The notes beneath the pieces were generated by a model, which saw only the letters and a list, made by a program, of their open reading frames with translations, did not search any database and was not told the origin of the DNA. The position numbers and the translations under genes were made by a program. From contig JAFOEY010000017.1 of the NCBI GenBank assembly GCA_017387565.1, positions 1-51,004 on the forward strand: a DNA stretch of 51,004 bases, read 5' to 3'. This DNA comes from Lachnospiraceae bacterium (GTDB taxonomy: Bacteria > Bacillota > Clostridia > Lachnospirales > Lachnospiraceae). Every line of letters starts with the position of its first letter. Position 1 is the first letter of the stretch. Positions 15,053 to 24,075 of the stretch are shown here, in pieces.

Positions 15053-17284
15053 ATGATCCGTAAAATACATAAGTATTTAGCAGCATTTTTATTAATTCCC
15101 ATGGTTTCTGTTTCTGTATTTTCAGGTGGAATTTCTTTTGGAAGTATGCAGGTCCAGGCTGCTGAAATGCCGACTGAAGGTATTATGACAGATCCGGCAG
15201 AATATGAGAATGGCGCAGAGGAATTGACAGACGCTTTAGAATCTGAAACAGCGTTCGAAGTAAATAAATTAAACTATGTCTATCTGGATGCAAAGACTGT
15301 TTACACACCTTCTGCACAGACTGTGATGGTTTCCTATGGAGATGAACAGACACAGTTAGCAGAAGCTAAATTAACAGTGCAAAACTATCTGACAGGCAGT
15401 CAGACAGAATACAGCATGGCAGATACCTTTGAAAATACTGCCTTATTTTCGTTGGATTATACGGCATCAGATCGTGGAATTTATGAAATAACAGATTTAC
15501 ATATTGTTACAACTGAAGGCTATGCCGAGCAGATTCACCTGCGTGATACCGGTATGGAGCATATTTATTTTGGTGTGGATGAAGAATTTGAAGAGACTGA
15601 CGATGCAGACAAGGCATTGACGGCTGAGAGTTATCAGGAACTGACTGACGCTTATGCAACCATGCAGACGGAAAGTGAATCTGCCAATGGTTCCATTAAT
15701 TCCAATGCGCAAAGCAATTTGCAAAATGTAGATTTGTCGCAAATTGAATTTCAGATTGTTTCTCTTGGTTCAGACGGAAGTCAGATTTCAACTTCCGACA
15801 TCAATGATATTAAAAAAGCATTAGAAGCAGGAGAAACTACGGTAAATAAAAATGCCCGCCTGAGTACGGAAAGTGCGCTTTCGACAGAAGCAGAAGACTA
15901 TGTGGTTATGCTCGATCCCGGACATGATGCGACGCACTGTGGTGCCAATAAAAACGGTCTTCGTGAAGAAGTTCTTACCTTAAAAATAGCACAATATTGT
16001 AAGGCTGAATTAGAACAGTATAAGCATGTAAAAGTATATATGACAAGAGAAAGTGCTGCATGTCCTCTGCCGGGTTCAACATCGGTTGCAGATAATCTAA
16101 ACCGTGTTGCCACGGCTGCAAATGTAGGAGCAGACATTTATGTCAGCATTCATTTGAATTCTGCCGGCACGAGTACAGCTAAGGGGGCCGAAGTTTTTTA
16201 TCCGAACAGCAATTATAGACCGGGTATCGGATCAGCAGGAGCTAACCTCGCAACACAGATTCAAAGACAGCTAGTGGCTCTCGGACTGAATAACAGAGGT
16301 ATTTCCATTCGAAATTCCGGAGATGGTTCCCGTTATCCGGATGGTTCACTGGCAGATTACTATGCGGTTATCAAACATTCCAAGAATGCAGGTTTTCCGG
16401 GGGTTATCGTGGAGCATGCCTATGTTTCCAATGCATCTGATGCCGCGTTTTTGAAAAGTGAATCCAATCTGCAGGCACTTGGCATCGCCGATGCAACTGG
16501 AATTGCTTCTTATCTGGGGCTTTCAAAAGGACCGGATATAGATAGGGAAAAAGTTTTGGCGTTTGTAACACGGCTATATAATCTTGGTTTAAACAGAGCA
16601 CCTGAAGCAGGCGGACTTGATTATTGGACGGACATCATTTGTAGCGAAGAAATGTCCGGTGCAGAAGTGGCGCAGGGATTCTTTTTTAGTCAGGAGATGG
16701 AAAACAGAAATTTATCCGACCGTGAGTTTGTCGAAATTTTGTATAATGTCCTGATGGACAGAACCTCCGATTCAGCAGGTATATCATACTGGCTAAGCTA
16801 TATGAATTCCGGTATTGAGAGAGAAGCTATTTTTAAACAATTTGTAGAATCTCCGGAGTATTACAATATTTGTGAATCCTATGGTATTGAACGCGGTGTT
16901 GTGAAAGTCGCCGGCAGAAATAGAAATCCGGGACTTACTTTGTTTATGATGCGACTTTATACCAAAGCTATGGGACGTGAATATGACCGGGACGGACTGG
17001 ATTATTGGTGCAATGAAATTCTGGACGGCAATTATAAAATTCTGGAGGTTGCCGGAACTCAGTTTTTCAATTCGAAAGAATTTTTAAATAAAAAATTGAC
17101 AGATAAGCAATATGTACAGGTTTTATACCGGACATTCTTTGATCGGGAATATGATGACGAGGGGATGAATTACTGGCTTGCGCAAATGAAAAAGGGAATG
17201 ACGCGCAATCAGGTTTTAGAGCAGTTCAACAATTCAAAAGAATTTGAGCAAATTCGAGCCAATTATGGTATTATAGGTTTATAG
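15053..17284 (+). CDS. Secreted N-acetylmuramoyl-L-alanine amidase with DUF4214 tail
   Basis: This 743-residue protein begins at the ATG with AGGTGG upstream; an upstream in-frame GTG at 15014 has no ribosome binding site and would spoil the signal peptide. A signal peptide ends near residue 36 (VQAAEM). Residues 40-280 are an acidic region of unknown fold. Residues about 283-490 are a zinc Amidase_3 domain with LDPGHD, GLREEVL, VSIHLN and the final VEHAYVSN glutamate, so all expected ligands and the catalytic glutamate are present. Residues about 496-743 contain four 55-60 residue DUF4214 units (for example LYNLGLNRAPEAGGLDYW and LYRTFFDREYDDEGMNYW). It should cleave the bond between MurNAc and the stem peptide at the cell surface. 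Confidence 0.9.
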   Translation: MIRKIHKYLAAFLLIPMVSVSVFSGGISFGSMQVQAAEMPTEGIMTDPAEYENGAEELTDALESETAFEVNKLNYVYLDAKTVYTPSAQTVMVSYGDEQTQLAEAKLTVQNYLTGSQTEYSMADTFENTALFSLDYTASDRGIYEITDLHIVTTEGYAEQIHLRDTGMEHIYFGVDEEFEETDDADKALTAESYQELTDAYATMQTESESANGSINSNAQSNLQNVDLSQIEFQIVSLGSDGSQISTSDINDIKKALEAGETTVNKNARLSTESALSTEAEDYVVMLDPGHDATHCGANKNGLREEVLTLKIAQYCKAELEQYKHVKVYMTRESAACPLPGSTSVADNLNRVATAANVGADIYVSIHLNSAGTSTAKGAEVFYPNSNYRPGIGSAGANLATQIQRQLVALGLNNRGISIRNSGDGSRYPDGSLADYYAVIKHSKNAGFPGVIVEHAYVSNASDAAFLKSESNLQALGIADATGIASYLGLSKGPDIDREKVLAFVTRLYNLGLNRAPEAGGLDYWTDIICSEEMSGAEVAQGFFFSQEMENRNLSDREFVEILYNVLMDRTSDSAGISYWLSYMNSGIEREAIFKQFVESPEYYNICESYGIERGVVKVAGRNRNPGLTLFMMRLYTKAMGREYDRDGLDYWCNEILDGNYKILEVAGTQFFNSKEFLNKKLTDKQYVQVLYRTFFDREYDDEGMNYWLAQMKKGMTRNQVLEQFNNSKEFEQIRANYGIIGL

Positions 17285-17302
17285 TGTTCAAAAAATTTAA
17301 TA

Positions 17303-17347
17303 AGGCGACCGTTAATGCATCGTTTATTATGATGCTTACGGTCGCTT
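17303..17347 (+). terminator. Stem-loop between exoenzyme genes (terminator or processing site)
   Basis: GGCGACCGT (17304-17312) pairs with ACGGTCGCT (17338-17346), and an inner GCATC/GATGC stem continues it after a small internal loop. The T-tract is poor, so this may be a weak terminator, an attenuator or an mRNA-stabilising hairpin between the amidase and the next secreted protein. Confidence 0.45.
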
Positions 17348-17394
17348 AAAGTGATTATATATTCATAATTCTTTTTAGGGAGGGTTTTCAGAAA

Positions 17395-19446
17395 ATGAAA
17401 AAGAAAAAACTATGGAGCGGGCTGGCTATTTTGTTGGCAGCAAGTCTGGCTTTGTCAGGTACAAACTGTGTGCTGGCATCAGAAAAAATTACCAAAGATA
17501 CGGTTGAGACATGTAAAGAACAAACCGGCGGATATGTTACGACAATGCCGACGGGAGTACGGGCAGATGAGGATAAATCTTCTTATCAGGTCTTTTTGGA
17601 TTCTTTGTCTGAAGGTCCTACTGGATATGGTGTGGAAAGTGCTGATCAGGTTTCAGCCAATGCTATTATAACGGAACCGTTGTCGGATATTGATGTCGAA
17701 CATGATTTATCTGCTGCCTCTGTTTATAATTGTATGATTAGTATGAAGGCTTATTTTCCGGAGGGAATGTATTGGACGAATGAAAACTTTTATGCCTGGA
17801 ATGGCGGTGGAAGATATTATGGAGGTTACGGATGCGCGGGATTTACATTTTTGTTATCAGATGCCGCTTTCGGTAATCTTCCATCACGTTATATAGACAG
17901 TTTTGAGTGGGATAGCTTCCGCGTCGGAGATATTCTTCGTGTAAACAATGATTCTCATTCTGTAATCATTCTGGAAAAATATGATGATTATGTGATTGTT
18001 GCAGAGGGTAATTATAACAGTTCGATTCACTGGGGACGTAAAATGACAAAGGAGGAAGTCGCAGATGGTTTTACAAATTATGCGACACGTTATCCGATTG
18101 ATGGTTCCAATCCCAATGTGTTGCCTGCGATTAATCATTGGACCGGTCCGGGAGAAGCGGAAAGTAACCAGACATATCCCATAGACTTTGATGAGAGTAC
18201 TGCCAAAGATAGCAGTGCATTGATTTTTGAAGTGACAGATGTCAGAACAGGAGCAAAGGAGAGATTCAATTCTCAAAACGGAAGATGCAAGGTTTTGGTG
18301 TTTGGCGGTATCGGAAGCTGCGGAAATACCATGAACAATATGGCTCGTCTTTCTCAAATCGCTGAGGAAGATGGATTAGATCAGATTGAATTCTGGGCAT
18401 TTGATATAGATGATAATTCAGATGCAACTATTCGTGATATCAGTGCGCTCTTTGGGATTAATTCCAATATGAAGATTATCAATGGAACCACGGATTGGGG
18501 TGAATGGAGCAATCTGTACTATTACTTACGTCAGGAAGCAGGAAATAATGGATTGTTGAATAATGGTATCCTATATATGCCTCTGATTGCTTTTGTAGAC
18601 GGAGAGGGTATTGTGTGGGGAGAAACCGTTTCATCCCAGTCGAAAGCATCTTTAAAAGAAACCCTTTCTGATTGCGGTTTTTATGAGGCAAATCAGCATT
18701 ATACGAATGAAACAGCTGCCATCGCTGCTTTTGTGGATCGGTTATATACAAAAGTTTTACAGAGAACCTATGATACAAGCGGTCTGAATTACTGGGTGGA
18801 TGAATTGTACAGTGGTGCAGAAACGGGAGCTGAAGTTGCCGGAGGATTTTTCTTTAGCCCGGAATTGAAAGCAAAGAATCTTTCGGACGAAGAATTTGTG
18901 AAATTATTATATGAGGTTATGATGAACCGTGTTCCGGATCAGGAAGGATTGGACTACTGGATAGGTCTGATGAAGAATGGATACGGAAGAGCCGGTGTGT
19001 TCAATGATTTTGTGGAATCTGCAGAATTTCACGGTATTTGTGACAGTTATGGAATAAAGGCAGGAACGTATCCGGTAACCGGTGCGAGCCGTAATTCCGG
19101 ATTGTCTGCCTTTATGTCAAGATTGTATACCAAAGCTTTAGGAAGGGATTTCGACCGTGAAGGACTTGATTATTGGTGTGAAGAGATTTCACAGGGAAAT
19201 TACACTTTGATGCAGGTTTCTACCGAACAGTTTTTCCATTCTAAGGAGTTTCTTGCAAAGAACCTGGACGATGTGGAATACGTGAAAGTGTTATACCGTA
19301 CTTTCTTTGACCGTGAATATGACCAAGATGGTTTGAATTACTGGATTGCGCAGATGACCTATTTTGGAATGAGCAGAGATACCGTATTAAATGAATTTGC
19401 AAATTCCAAAGAATTTGCCATCATTCGTGCACAGTATGGTTTATAA
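17395..19446 (+). CDS. Secreted NlpC/P60-like plus thioredoxin-like protein with DUF4214 tail
   Basis: The 683-residue protein has a strong GGGAGGG site and a signal peptide ending near residue 28. Residues about 110-240 look like a papain-fold NlpC/P60 or CHAP-type domain: YGGYGCAGFTF puts a candidate catalytic cysteine near 147, and NDSHSVIIL a histidine near 188 with a following AEGNYN. Residues about 275-435 resemble a TlpA-type thioredoxin fold (KVLVFGGIGSCGNT and YMPLIAFVDGEG), but only one cysteine remains where CxxC is expected, so disulfide exchange of the usual kind is doubtful. Residues 441-683 are four DUF4214 units ending ANSKEFAIIRAQYGL. The two catalytic-like domains are my reading of motifs; the tail is certain. 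A weak CGTCG/CGACG hairpin lies downstream at 19463-19482. Confidence 0.72.
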   Translation: MKKKKLWSGLAILLAASLALSGTNCVLASEKITKDTVETCKEQTGGYVTTMPTGVRADEDKSSYQVFLDSLSEGPTGYGVESADQVSANAIITEPLSDIDVEHDLSAASVYNCMISMKAYFPEGMYWTNENFYAWNGGGRYYGGYGCAGFTFLLSDAAFGNLPSRYIDSFEWDSFRVGDILRVNNDSHSVIILEKYDDYVIVAEGNYNSSIHWGRKMTKEEVADGFTNYATRYPIDGSNPNVLPAINHWTGPGEAESNQTYPIDFDESTAKDSSALIFEVTDVRTGAKERFNSQNGRCKVLVFGGIGSCGNTMNNMARLSQIAEEDGLDQIEFWAFDIDDNSDATIRDISALFGINSNMKIINGTTDWGEWSNLYYYLRQEAGNNGLLNNGILYMPLIAFVDGEGIVWGETVSSQSKASLKETLSDCGFYEANQHYTNETAAIAAFVDRLYTKVLQRTYDTSGLNYWVDELYSGAETGAEVAGGFFFSPELKAKNLSDEEFVKLLYEVMMNRVPDQEGLDYWIGLMKNGYGRAGVFNDFVESAEFHGICDSYGIKAGTYPVTGASRNSGLSAFMSRLYTKALGRDFDREGLDYWCEEISQGNYTLMQVSTEQFFHSKEFLAKNLDDVEYVKVLYRTFFDREYDQDGLNYWIAQMTYFGMSRDTVLNEFANSKEFAIIRAQYGL

Positions 19447-19543
19447 TTTTGTGATGTAATTACGTCGTTTGTCATGGCGACGAGGGAAATTTCTTTAAAT
19501 AAAATTAAAAAAGAGATATAAAAACGAGAGGGGCAATTAACAA

Positions 19544-21739
19544 ATGAAAAAGAAACTGTTAACGTCACTGTTTTCAATGGCGCTTGCATTGACACTGGCA
19601 GTGACAGCAACCGATATTACGGTTTTTGCAGAGCCAACCGTGTCTTCCAATGAAACTTCGGAAACCTTCGAAGCGGAGGTTGGGGTTGAGGAAGATGAGA
19701 TTGAAGAGGAAGAAGTAAACTGGGAAGAGGAAAGCTACTTTTCAAAACAGGGACTATCCCCTGAAGAAGCAGCAGAACTGGAAGCAGAGTGCCGTGAAAA
19801 ATACGGCGAAGATGCATTACAGACCAGCTTGATTCCGGAAGACATTTCCTACTTAAAGGAAAGTGCATGGGATTCGACAACGATGGTCAGAGGTACGCAG
19901 GCAAGTGGAAACTATTTCCTTAACTTAATTCTAAATGATGTATGGAGTTATAATCCACCGTATGGAGTACCTTTTGAGTTTGAAGGTCAGATTTACTATT
20001 TCAATAATATGTCAAACTATGTTGGCTCAGTTAAAGCAGCCAACAAAGCAGGAATTCCTGTTAGCGTAGAATTACTGTTGAAATCAAGCGAAAGAGGTTA
20101 TCCCGGATTAGAATTATATGATCCTACTGCAATTGCAAATTATCAGGCAAAACCTAAAAACAATAATTACTGGGCTCCCAATGTGATAAATGAAAGTTCC
20201 AGATATTACAGAGCCGAGCTTGCATATTTAGCACAGCTATTTTCACAGGCAGACTGCCATATTGATAACTGGATTGTCGGAAACGAAGTAAATATGCCTA
20301 ATTCATGGTATTTTACAGGATCAAGTGATCCGCAGTACAATGCTAATTTATATGCGGCAGAATATCTGGCTGTTTACAATGCGGTACATCAATATACAGA
20401 CAAATCACGTGTAAGCTTCTGCTTTGATCACAGTTGGCAGCACAATGATGAAGGTAGAGGTATCGCGGTAAAAGATTATCTGAATCGTCTGGTTGCTGCA
20501 ATTAATGCAATACAGCCTAATGTTGATTGGACAATTTCATATCATATGTATCCCGCATATTTGCCGGAAGCTGCAGTATGGACATCAACACCTTTTGAAG
20601 GACTGTGCGGAAGAGATTTAAATCCAAGACACGAAGGTGCGGAATTTGTTGATGGCTATAATTTATTTGTTATGACGGATTATATTAAGCAGAATTATGG
20701 AACGAGTCATAAGATCATGCTTACCGAGCAGGGATTTGCAAGAACGATGGGAGATGAGGTTCAGGCAGCGAGTCTGGCATTATCCTATTATGCTGCAAAA
20801 TACGACCCGATGGTTGATGCATTTATTATTAATGTAGCGAATGAAGGTGGTAATCAGGATTTTTCATTGAGTAATCTTGCATTGGCGGTATGGAATCATC
20901 TGGATGATGCTCCGGAATATGTTGAATCTGTGACGTTACCGGTAATCGGAATTGGATCTTACGCAGAAATTATTCCTAATTATGGTGTAGAAACCAAAAA
21001 AGCTGACCGTACCAAGGTAAAAGCCTTTGTTTCCAGAATTTATGAACTTGCACTCGGAAGAGAACCCGAAGAAGAAGGACTTTTGTATTGGACGGACGAA
21101 CTTTGCAGTGGCCGTATGACAGGAGCAGAGGTTGCCGGAGGATTTTTCTTTAGTCCGGAAATGAAAAACAAGAATCTGACGGATGAAGAATTTATTGAAA
21201 TCTGCTATAAAGTTATGATGGATCGTACCTCTGACGAAGGAGGCATGAATTACTGGCTGGATTGCAGAAAGAATGCATTCGGATTAGAAGGAATCTTTAA
21301 CGAGTTCTGTCAGTCAAAGGAGTTCAATGGAATTTGCAATAATTATGGTATTTCAGCCGGAAGTTATAACGTAACCGGTTGTAGCAGAAATATGGGTATG
21401 TCAGCTTTCATGTCAAGACTCTATACCAAAGCATTGGGCCGTGCTTATGACCAGGAAGGTTTAGATTACTGGTGTGAAGAAATCCACAAAGGAAATTATA
21501 CATTAATGCAGGTTTCAACAGAACAGTTCTTCCATTCCAAGGAATTTTTATCAAAGAATTTGAATGATGAAGAATATGTCAAAGTATTATACCGTACGTT
21601 CTTTGATCGCGAATATGATAAAGAAGGTCTTGACTACTGGCTGGCACAACTAAAAGCCGGACAGAGCAGAGATGCCATTTTAAATGAGTTTGCAAATTCA
21701 AAAGAGTTTGCGCAGATTAAAGCACAATACGGATTGTAA
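19544..21739 (+). CDS. Secreted glycoside hydrolase-like (DUF5722-type) with DUF4214 tail
   Basis: This 731-residue protein has a GAGAGGGG site upstream, a signal peptide ending near residue 29 (VFAEP) and a strongly acidic linker at about 40-60. Residues about 100-470 look like a TIM-barrel of the DUF5722/GH-A kind. NWIVGNEVNMP offers the acid/base glutamate near residue 247, and IMLTEQGFA a nucleophile glutamate near 394; TISYHMYP and aromatic-rich loops are typical of a sugar cleft. Residues about 488-731 are four DUF4214 units ending ANSKEFAQIKAQYGL. It probably cleaves an extracellular polysaccharide; host, dietary or self polymer is open. A strong terminator directly follows. Confidence 0.75.
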   Translation: MKKKLLTSLFSMALALTLAVTATDITVFAEPTVSSNETSETFEAEVGVEEDEIEEEEVNWEEESYFSKQGLSPEEAAELEAECREKYGEDALQTSLIPEDISYLKESAWDSTTMVRGTQASGNYFLNLILNDVWSYNPPYGVPFEFEGQIYYFNNMSNYVGSVKAANKAGIPVSVELLLKSSERGYPGLELYDPTAIANYQAKPKNNNYWAPNVINESSRYYRAELAYLAQLFSQADCHIDNWIVGNEVNMPNSWYFTGSSDPQYNANLYAAEYLAVYNAVHQYTDKSRVSFCFDHSWQHNDEGRGIAVKDYLNRLVAAINAIQPNVDWTISYHMYPAYLPEAAVWTSTPFEGLCGRDLNPRHEGAEFVDGYNLFVMTDYIKQNYGTSHKIMLTEQGFARTMGDEVQAASLALSYYAAKYDPMVDAFIINVANEGGNQDFSLSNLALAVWNHLDDAPEYVESVTLPVIGIGSYAEIIPNYGVETKKADRTKVKAFVSRIYELALGREPEEEGLLYWTDELCSGRMTGAEVAGGFFFSPEMKNKNLTDEEFIEICYKVMMDRTSDEGGMNYWLDCRKNAFGLEGIFNEFCQSKEFNGICNNYGISAGSYNVTGCSRNMGMSAFMSRLYTKALGRAYDQEGLDYWCEEIHKGNYTLMQVSTEQFFHSKEFLSKNLNDEEYVKVLYRTFFDREYDKEGLDYWLAQLKAGQSRDAILNEFANSKEFAQIKAQYGL

Positions 21740-21751
21740 AATAAATCTATC

Positions 21752-21788
21752 AAAATAGCGGAACAGCATTTGCTGTTTCGCTATTTTT
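21752..21788 (+). terminator. Strong rho-independent terminator
   Basis: AAAATAGCG (21752-21760) pairs with CGCTATTTT (21779-21787), and AACAGCA continues the stem, giving about 16 bp with a very short loop. TTTTT runs through the end of the stem. It separates the first exoenzyme group from the next glycan genes, which have their own promoter about 60 bp further on. Confidence 0.88.
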
Positions 21789-21849
21789 GCTAGTGCAAAA
21801 AAGTGATGTTTTGCTCCACGAAATGGTATTTTTTTCTGTGCTTGTAAGT

Positions 21850-21878
21850 TTGCATCAAAGCAGAAAAAATGATACAAT
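21850..21878 (+). promoter_or_regulatory. Sigma-A type promoter for the 21940 gene set
   Basis: TTGCAT (21850-21855) and TACAAT (21873-21878) are separated by exactly 17 bp, each one mismatch from consensus. Transcription should begin near 21885, leaving a leader of about 55 nt to the ATG at 21940. Its position right after a strong terminator supports it as the start of a new transcription unit. Confidence 0.7.
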
Positions 21879-21939
21879 TATATGAACTATGTAATAATGG
21901 TTATAATAGAATAACAAACGGAGAAAAGGAACACTATAG

Positions 21940-23307
21940 ATGAAAGAACAATATAAGCATTTACTGAATTTCTGTGCAAATTTTATCATGCTACTTTTCC
22001 AGTGTATGCTATTTTCTTATATATGGTATAAGTATTATTCGGTTGGTCCGTATTTGTTTTACCGAAGAGGACATTGGGCAGCAATCGGATTCTATATGTT
22101 GATTGTGTTCTTTTTTACAAAGACATTTAACGGATATAAAATCGGGTATCTACGTATCATGGACATTTGCCTTTCGCATATTCTTGCTATCATTTTGGCA
22201 GGCTGTGCGGGATATTTGGAAATCTGTCTGATTATCAGGGATTACGTGGATCCAATGCCATTAGTGATAGTTAGTTTGATAGACATATTTTTTGCGGTTA
22301 TTTGGGTATATCTGGTCAGATACACATATACCCGTATTTATCCGCCACGTGACGTTATCTTTATTTATGGAGATTATCCACCGGAATCATTAATTTCTAA
22401 ATTTGGCAGTCGACAGGATAAATATCATATATGCGACACTGTTTCATATAAAGAGGGCATGGAAAAAATTGAAGGCATGATTGACAAATATCAGGCGGTT
22501 ATGCTGTGCGATTTGCCGGCGTATGACCGTAATCTGATTTTAAAATACTGCTATCGCAATAATGTAAGAGCATATGTGACCCCAAAGATATCGGATATTA
22601 TTATGGACGGCGCAGATAATATTTTTCTGTTTGATACGCCTCTTCTTTTATGTAGAAATCGTGGACTTTCGATTGAGCAGAGATTTATAAAACGATGCAT
22701 GGATATTTTGATTTCTCTCATTGGAATTATTCTTGCCTCACCGTTTATGCTGATTATTGCCATTGCGATTAAATTGTATGATCATGGTCCTGTATTTTAT
22801 AAACAGGAGAGATTAACAAGGGATGGAAAAGTCTTTGAAATATATAAGTTTCGTAGTATGAGTACAGATTCGGAAACAAAGGGTGCAAGACTTGCCATGA
22901 AAAATGATTCTCGTGTAACTCCGGTTGGGAAAATTATACGCAACATTCATTTCGATGAACTTCCTCAGTTATTTAACATTTTGAAGGGAGAAATGTCTGT
23001 AGTTGGGCCTCGTCCCGAGAGGCAGGTTATTATGAATCAGTACAAAAAAGAGTTGCCGGAATTTGACTTCAGATTGAAAGTAAAAGCCGGTCTTACTGGG
23101 TATGCTCAGGTTTTCGGGAAATATAATACGACACCTTATGATAAGTTGAAATTCGATATGCAGTATATTGAAAACTATTCTTTTTGGCTGGATATCAAAA
23201 TAATGATTTTGACATTCAAAATTTTGTTCCAAAAAGAAAATACGGAAGGTGTTGATACAACGCAAACAACTGCATTAAAATCAAACGGAGACAATAAAAA
23301 AGAATGA
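21940..23307 (+). CDS. Polyprenyl-phosphate sugar-1-phosphate transferase, second copy
   Basis: The 455-residue protein is the second initiating sugar transferase of the window. Four or five N-terminal membrane spans (residues 1-130) and a soluble middle region precede the catalytic domain (about 250-440). That domain shows CMDILISLIGIILASPFML, HGPVFYKQERLT, YKFRSMSTDSETKG, NIHFDELPQLFNILKG, MSVVGPRPERQ and KVKAGLTGYAQVFGKYNT. The motif details differ clearly from the minus-strand copy at 1123-2559, so the two probably use different UDP-sugars or serve different polymers. The start has GGAGAAAAGGAA upstream. It overlaps the following GT2 gene by four bases (ATGA), a sign of translational coupling. 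Confidence 0.88.
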   Translation: MKEQYKHLLNFCANFIMLLFQCMLFSYIWYKYYSVGPYLFYRRGHWAAIGFYMLIVFFFTKTFNGYKIGYLRIMDICLSHILAIILAGCAGYLEICLIIRDYVDPMPLVIVSLIDIFFAVIWVYLVRYTYTRIYPPRDVIFIYGDYPPESLISKFGSRQDKYHICDTVSYKEGMEKIEGMIDKYQAVMLCDLPAYDRNLILKYCYRNNVRAYVTPKISDIIMDGADNIFLFDTPLLLCRNRGLSIEQRFIKRCMDILISLIGIILASPFMLIIAIAIKLYDHGPVFYKQERLTRDGKVFEIYKFRSMSTDSETKGARLAMKNDSRVTPVGKIIRNIHFDELPQLFNILKGEMSVVGPRPERQVIMNQYKKELPEFDFRLKVKAGLTGYAQVFGKYNTTPYDKLKFDMQYIENYSFWLDIKIMILTFKILFQKENTEGVDTTQTTALKSNGDNKKE

Positions 23308-24071
23308 ACACATCCCCTGCTGTGACGGTAATTATGCCGGCATATAATTGTGAAAAGTATATAAAAGAGGCAATAGATAGTGTCATTGCTCAGACATTTC
23401 AGTCGTGGGAACTTTTGGTTATTGATGACTGTTCTAAAGACCACACTCTGGAGATTGCTTTAGAGACAGCCGGTGGTGATTCGAGAATAAAAGTAATCAG
23501 ACAGGAAAAAAACGGTGGTGTGTCTAAAGCGAGAAATACCGGAATTGATTATGCGGCGGGTGAATGGATTGCTTTATTGGATTCGGATGATTATTGGACA
23601 AGTGATAAATTGGAAAAACAGTATCAATGCGCAATGGATTATAATGCCGACATTGTATACTGTTCTTATGGATTTGTGTCTGAGGACGGAAATGAGTATG
23701 GAGAGTTTATTGTGCCAAAACAAACCAATTTTGAAGACACTTTGTCAAAAAGTGTGATTAGTTGTTCCACTTGTTTTATTCGTGCAAAGTTGTTTAAGGA
23801 AAATCATTTTTCATCGGAGTTTTATCATGAGGATCTATTCTTATGGTTGAAAATGCTGAAACAAGGAGCTGTTGCAAGAGGTGTGACCGATATTTTGGCT
23901 TATTATCGTCAGGTGAATGGTTCACGCTCGAATGACAAGCTTCATTCGGCATTGGAACGCTGGAAAATATTCAGAGTTGCATTTAAACTTCCGTTTTTTT
24001 ATAGCTGTAAAGCATTTATCAAATACGCATTTGGTGGAGTATTTAAATATTTTTTGAGAAAGGATTCCTAA
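23304..24071 (+). CDS. GT2 family glycosyltransferase
   Basis: This 255-residue enzyme is a GT-A fold family 2 glycosyltransferase. It opens with VTVIMPAYNCEKYIKEAIDS, then LLVIDDCSKDHT, NGGVSKARNTGIDYAAGEW and the metal-binding ALLDSDDYW. FYHEDLFLWLKMLK near residue 180 fits the catalytic-base ED motif. No membrane span is obvious, so it probably works at the inner membrane face on the lipid-linked acceptor. It overlaps the sugar transferase by four bases and is followed four bases later by a GT4 gene, so it belongs to the same operon. Donor and linkage are not predictable. Confidence 0.88.
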   Translation: MNTSPAVTVIMPAYNCEKYIKEAIDSVIAQTFQSWELLVIDDCSKDHTLEIALETAGGDSRIKVIRQEKNGGVSKARNTGIDYAAGEWIALLDSDDYWTSDKLEKQYQCAMDYNADIVYCSYGFVSEDGNEYGEFIVPKQTNFEDTLSKSVISCSTCFIRAKLFKENHFSSEFYHEDLFLWLKMLKQGAVARGVTDILAYYRQVNGSRSNDKLHSALERWKIFRVAFKLPFFYSCKAFIKYAFGGVFKYFLRKDS

Positions 24072-24075
24072 AATC

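Noticed and set aside
19463-19482. Hairpin CGTCG/CGACG as a terminator after the NlpC-type gene
   Set aside because: The stem is only five strong pairs with a ten-base loop and no T-tract follows.
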